From contig JAQIDF010000109.1 in NCBI GenBank assembly GCA_027858145.1, positions 1-15,811 on the forward strand: DNA of 15,811 bases, read 5' to 3'. Source of the DNA: Prolixibacteraceae bacterium. Its GTDB lineage: Bacteria > Bacteroidota > Bacteroidia > Bacteroidales > Prolixibacteraceae. Positions 13,898 through 15,811 of this stretch are shown piece after piece. The notes below the pieces were generated by a model. The model saw only the letters and a program-made list of their open reading frames with translations. It did no database searches and had not been told where the DNA came from. Position 1 is the stretch's first letter. Each line of letters starts with the position of its first letter. The translations under genes were made by a program, and so were the position numbers.

Positions 13898-15811
13898 TTA
13901 AAATGACGCTTTTATACCAAAAGTATAAGTCCGGGGTTGCGGGATACCTGTAAGTGCATCGGCCCTTGTATCAACCTCTGGACCATCATACTTCGTGAAC
14001 GTGTAAGCATTCTGAATACTAAAATACAAACCTGTTTGACCGATACCAATTTTAGAAGTAATTTCAGATGGTATCGTGTAATTTATGTTCAGGTTATTGA
14101 TTCTCAAATACGAGGCATCAGCAAGCCAGAACTCAGAAAACGCTCTGTTGTTACCTGAAGAATTTTTATCAAGCCTTGGCATTCCACCCATAGGATTTTT
14201 ATCAGCATGATAACGGTCAAGTACACGAACATCTTCGTTACGCGCCCATGATGACATAAGCGTCATAAGTGTATAAGCACCATCACCTAAGTAATTGATA
14301 TCAACACCATGTACGCCTTGCAATTGCAGTTGCAAACTCCATCCTTTGTATCCAACGGTAGCAATACCCCCATAAGTAAATTTAGGGTATCTATCACCAA
14401 TCATAGTCCGGTCAGCTGCATCTACCTTACCATCAGCCTGCCCAGTCAATTCACCATTTTCATCATAACCATCAATATCAAGTAATTTAACATCACCAAC
14501 AGCCTTATTTGTAAATGATCCTTCCTTATATATGTCCAGGTCGGCTTCATCGTAAATAATCCCATCCGCTTTATATCCGAAGAATGAATTGACCGGCATA
14601 CCTTCAACAAGGCCTGATGTTCTTAAATCACGTCCTTCCAGATCAACAACTTCATTTTTCACATTATTGAAATTTAAACTGAAATCATAACTCCAGTCAC
14701 CTCTTTTTTCACGAAATCCAGCCTCTAATTCAAACCCGGTATTCTTCACCTGACCGGCATTGATACGGGGTGCCCCTGAAAGACCTGTTGATATTGGTAT
14801 TGGATCTGTAAATAACAGATCGTATGTATCTTCAATAAAAAAGTTAGCATTCACATATAAACGGCTGTTTAATGTTGCCAGGTCAAAGCCAAGGTTTTTT
14901 TTAACAGCAGATTCCCATTTCAAATCAGGGTTAACAGCCGATGCTAATGTATAACCGGCTACTCCGTTCTGGTCTAAAGATGCATCACGATTTGAAAGGC
15001 TAATGCTTGTCGCGTAATAAGGCAGGCTCAATACATTACCTAACGTACCTACACTTGCCCTAACTTTTAAGTCGTCGATAATTGTGAGATTATCCATGAA
15101 ACTTTCTTCAGTTACCCTCCATGCCACCGATGCTGATGGAAAAACTCCATATCGATTATCCTCTGAAAGACGAGAGGTGCCATCACGACGGATTGTACCG
15201 GCAAATAAATACTTATTCTTGAAGTTATAATTGATACGTCCAAACAAGGAAGTAAACGCCCAATCGCTATAGCCATTCCCGTTTATCATACTTGACGGAT
15301 CGCCGGCATCAAGATAACGAATTTCGTTATTAGGCGTACCTGTAACCGACCCCATAAGCGTTTCGCTACTACTCTCCTCAGAAGAATAACCAAGCATGGC
15401 CTTAATGTTATGATCACCGCCAATATTGGTTTCATAGTTGGCCAAAAAATCGGCAGTCCAGTGCATCGTGTGGCGATAATCCTTATTTACATAGTTTACT
15501 GTAGAACCTTCCCAACCATAGCCTGAAGGAACACCTGCTTTAAACTCAGACCTGAAACGTGTTGAATAATCGACACTTCCGCGTGCTGTTATATCTAACC
15601 CCTTTAATACTGTGGCTGTTGCATAGATATTACCTTGTAAGCCTTTTCCTTGATTTTCTTCCATGTTATTCTTAGCAGACCATATTGGATTAGCAAAAAA
15701 GTGCTCAAGCTCAGAAACCCTGATCACACCCCAGTCACCATCATCTTCGTGTGCACGTGACAAGGGCGATTTTAGTAAGGCTCTGTTGTACCAATCAGAA
15801 TTACCAGTTTG
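13898..15811 (-). CDS. SusC/RagA-family TonB-dependent outer-membrane transporter, N-terminus outside window
   Basis: The frame stays open to the right edge, so the visible part (about 637 residues) lacks the start, the carboxypeptidase-like domain and most of the plug. What remains is the beta-barrel: YATATVLKGLDITARGSVDYS, WTADFLANYETNIGGDHNIKAMLGYSSEE, FGRINYNFKNKYLFAGTIRRDGTSRL, ASVGTLGN, DLKWESAVKKNLGFDLAT, and INAGQVKNTGFELEAGF. The C-terminus YTFGIKASF ends in Phe, as expected for barrel insertion. It forms the import channel with the SusD protein encoded 21 bases downstream, energised through TonB. SusC proteins are usually about 1000 residues, so roughly a third is missing. An in-frame TTG at 15763 is not a real start. 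Confidence 0.95.
   Translation of the reverse strand, partial: QTGNSDWYNRALLKSPLSRAHEDDGDWGVIRVSELEHFFANPIWSAKNNMEENQGKGLQGNIYATATVLKGLDITARGSVDYSTRFRSEFKAGVPSGYGWEGSTVNYVNKDYRHTMHWTADFLANYETNIGGDHNIKAMLGYSSEESSSETLMGSVTGTPNNEIRYLDAGDPSSMINGNGYSDWAFTSLFGRINYNFKNKYLFAGTIRRDGTSRLSEDNRYGVFPSASVAWRVTEESFMDNLTIIDDLKVRASVGTLGNVLSLPYYATSISLSNRDASLDQNGVAGYTLASAVNPDLKWESAVKKNLGFDLATLNSRLYVNANFFIEDTYDLLFTDPIPISTGLSGAPRINAGQVKNTGFELEAGFREKRGDWSYDFSLNFNNVKNEVVDLEGRDLRTSGLVEGMPVNSFFGYKADGIIYDEADLDIYKEGSFTNKAVGDVKLLDIDGYDENGELTGQADGKVDAADRTMIGDRYPKFTYGGIATVGYKGWSLQLQLQGVHGVDINYLGDGAYTLMTLMSSWARNEDVRVLDRYHADKNPMGGMPRLDKNSSGNNRAFSEFWLADASYLRINNLNINYTIPSEITSKIGIGQTGLYFSIQNAYTFTKYDGPEVDTRADALTGIPQPRTYTFGIKASF

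Overview
The window looks like chromosome of an AT-rich member of the Bacteroidota. The signs are a SusC/SusD nutrient-uptake pair, a YidD/TPR/DUF4294 gene run typical of that phylum, few Shine-Dalgarno sites, and a periplasmic-binding histidine kinase. An order such as Marinilabiliales or Bacteroidales is a guess. I see no tRNA, rRNA, CRISPR array, integrase or transposase, and no gene-free stretch longer than about 300 bases.

Layout. (1) 1-2711, plus strand: a tight, mostly overlapping five-gene run. It holds the end of a YidD-family gene, two tandem secreted TPR-like proteins sharing a C-terminal IPGSG membrane module, a DUF4294 protein, and an alkyltransferase-like DNA repair protein (PAHR in place of PCHR). 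(2) 2712-2848: a repeat-rich spacer between convergent genes. (3) 2849-5332, minus strand: zinc-dependent threonine dehydrogenase, and upstream of it a secreted GH32-fold protein in which all three expected catalytic carboxylates are changed. (4) 5537-8014, plus strand, divergent from the GH32 gene: a sensor kinase with a periplasmic substrate-binding-like domain, then a SAM methyltransferase. (5) 8076-10089: an AbiEi/AbiEii (type IV toxin-antitoxin, phage abortive infection) cassette just downstream of ung. (6) 10043-12003, minus strand: uracil-DNA glycosylase and a Bcr/CflA-type MFS exporter. (7) 12183-15811, minus strand: a strong terminator, susD, and the C-terminal two thirds of a susC gene that runs off the window.

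The most interesting region is the AbiE cassette. The last ~43 bp of ung are duplicated as an imperfect direct repeat on the far side of the cassette. A 23-bp identical core lies between diverged flanks, and the differences read like a foreign Ung C-terminus. Inside these repeats, a 14-bp perfect inverted repeat (TGTG...CACA) brackets the two abi genes. This suggests a compact defence cassette inserted at the 3' end of ung, with the gene end restored by the incoming copy; no recombinase is visible. The second notable item is the catalytically degenerate GH32 protein next to a divergent sensor kinase, possibly a carbohydrate-binding partner rather than an enzyme. Its leader carries a hairpin-like element of about 30 bp that recurs at almost the same distance (25-26 bases) from the abiEi start codon.

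How the genes may work together is mostly inference. The first operon probably serves envelope protein assembly, the SusCD pair imports an unidentified glycan, and the kinase may sense a small periplasmic ligand.
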